From contig JABXKC010000001.1 of assembly GCA_013375495.1 (NCBI GenBank), forward strand, positions 248,001 to 312,000: a stretch of DNA of 64,000 bases. Reading direction: 5' to 3'. The position numbers and the translations under genes are program-made. This DNA is from Promethearchaeota archaeon. GTDB lineage: Archaea > Asgardarchaeota > Lokiarchaeia > Sigynarchaeales > SOKP01. The notes under the pieces were generated by a model. That model had not been told where the DNA came from and made no database searches. It saw only the letters and a program-made list of their open reading frames with translations. Within the stretch, counting starts at the first letter, position 1; each line of letters opens with the position of its first letter. Below are positions 63,327-64,000 of the stretch, in pieces.

Positions 63327-63427
63327 GCCTCCGTGGCTTAGCGGTATAGCAGCAGAATTTAATTATTTCCTATTAATTGCTGAAACTTGTAATCTGCAGG
63401 TCGCGGGTTCAAATCCCGTCGGAGGCT
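63327..63427 (+). tRNA. tRNA-Thr (anticodon TGT) with intron
   Basis: Acceptor arms GCCTCCG and CGGAGGC pair fully, the D-arm (GCT/AGC, AGCGGTAT loop) and T-arm (GCGGG-TTCAAAT-CCCGT) are clear, and the discriminator is T. The anticodon stem is GCAGA/TCTGC. The loop reads C-T-T-G-T-A-A once a 29-nt stretch at about 63357-63385 is taken out, giving anticodon TGT at 63388-63390. The intron is AT-rich, holds an AATTTAAT/ATTAATT stem, and lies 5' of the anticodon, not at the usual 37/38. The CCA end is not encoded. Confidence 0.88.
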
Positions 63428-63487
63428 TACTCTTTTTATTTTTTTTCTATTACTAAACTCACTAAAAAAAAAGAAAATGAATAAATT

Positions 63488-64000
63488 TTAGCTTTTACTT
63501 ATTGATTTTTCTAATTCATAATCAATGGGATCAATTTTATTAAAAATTAAGTAGCTTAGTATCAAACTCACAGCACAGAAAACGGAAACCAAGAAAAATA
63601 TTAGATAAAATTCTCCAGTTATTAGTACAAAAATAGCAAAAAGTCCTGCTCCTATAATTGTCCCAAGATTTTGCCCTAAATTAGATAACCCGACTAAAAT
63701 AGCAAAAAATGTGCTTTTAAGGTTTGGATAGTAATTTTTAGCTAAGTCACCGCGTATTGTTTGATTAATGACGGTAAAAGCGTTTTGAATTGCTCCTATC
63801 AACAAAAGAAATATCATACCAAATATCAATGGAAGAATCTCGCCAGTTATAAATGCAAAGGGTAAAACCAAAATTAAGCAGAAAGGTATATATGCCAAAA
63901 AAATGTAAGTAAGAGTTTTTTTACGACTTCTATCTCCAAAAATTCCTGATATTGGAGAACCAATTATTATACCTATACCATTCACGAGATAAAATATTGA
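63488..64000 (-). CDS. MFS transporter, N-terminal part outside window
   Basis: The frame is open to the window edge, with residues Y-L-V-N-G-I-G continuing upstream of the GTG at 63985. The gene therefore begins beyond 64000 and the internal GTG is not the real start. About 170 residues are seen, with roughly five membrane helices and the motif SPISGIFGDRSRKK after one of them, an MFS motif A variant. The C-terminus is short and charged. Substrate unknown. Confidence 0.8.
   Translation of the reverse strand, partial: SIFYLVNGIGIIIGSPISGIFGDRSRKKTLTYIFLAYIPFCLILVLPFAFITGEILPLIFGMIFLLLIGAIQNAFTVINQTIRGDLAKNYYPNLKSTFFAILVGLSNLGQNLGTIIGAGLFAIFVLITGEFYLIFFLVSVFCAVSLILSYLIFNKIDPIDYELEKSISKS

Noticed and set aside
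63327..63427. tRNA intron at canonical position 37/38
   Set aside because: It would give anticodon TTA, reading a stop codon. The alternative placement yields a regular loop with anticodon TGT and a Thr-type discriminator T.
1..64000. CRISPR arrays, insertion sequences or prophage
   Set aside because: No regularly spaced repeats, transposase, integrase or phage structural genes were seen.

Overview
The window looks like chromosome of a low-GC Asgard archaeon, most likely a Lokiarchaeia relative. Seen in the sequence: a Ras/Rab-like GTPase between two longin/roadblock-like genes, Alba, a family-B DNA polymerase, archaeal CO dehydrogenase/acetyl-CoA synthase subunits (CdhB, CdhC), a radical SAM tetraether synthase, an archaeal NadM, an intron-containing tRNA, and many thiolase/DUF35 pairs. 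The lineage is inferred from this gene mix; there is no rRNA here. Genes are dense on both strands and only one gene-free stretch exceeds 300 bases (49904-50395).

1-8300: a truncated coiled-coil gene, two tandem GNAT acetyltransferases, a membrane acyltransferase-like protein, two TPR proteins, a C_GCAxxG_C_C redox protein, an AmrS-type radical SAM enzyme and a membrane protein. 8300-31500: acyl-CoA and small-molecule metabolism. It holds FAD glycerol-3-phosphate dehydrogenase, acyl-CoA dehydrogenase, four thiolase-like proteins, four DUF35 partners, a BKACE enzyme, two enoyl-CoA hydratases, an SCP2 protein, threonine aldolase, a polar amino acid ABC transporter, hexulose-6-phosphate synthase and a GSA-aminomutase-like enzyme. 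The thiolase-like proteins lack the usual nucleophilic Cys, which suggests Ltp2-like C-C lyases or acyl-transfer scaffolds working with DUF35 rather than ordinary thiolases.

31700-41500: an OsmC protein, the GTPase/longin cluster, a flavin oxidoreductase with a ferredoxin, a solitary DNA methyltransferase fused to a specificity domain, a third enoyl-CoA hydratase, and Alba. 41500-44300: a CooT-like nickel protein divergent from cdhB-cdhC. 44300-64000: NAD metabolism (NadM, nicotinate phosphoribosyltransferase), Mre11, a membrane PHP protein, a TetR regulator with a FadR-like palindrome nearby, an iron-sulfur winged-helix protein, Tes, a dolichol-kinase-like protein, two MFS transporters, PolB and tRNA-Thr.

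The most striking observation is the thiolase gene at 27149-28473 (minus strand). Two short stop-containing inserts (29 and 30 nt) break it, yet the rest is fully open and removing both gives one continuous 421-codon frame. The 30-nt insert sits in a textbook archaeal bulge-helix-bulge (BHB) splicing motif whose predicted cuts restore the conserved S-G-Q-E-V sequence. It is therefore a strong candidate for a spliced protein-coding intron. The 29-nt insert forms a hairpin and has a GGCT repeat at its ends but no canonical BHB, so its nature is open.
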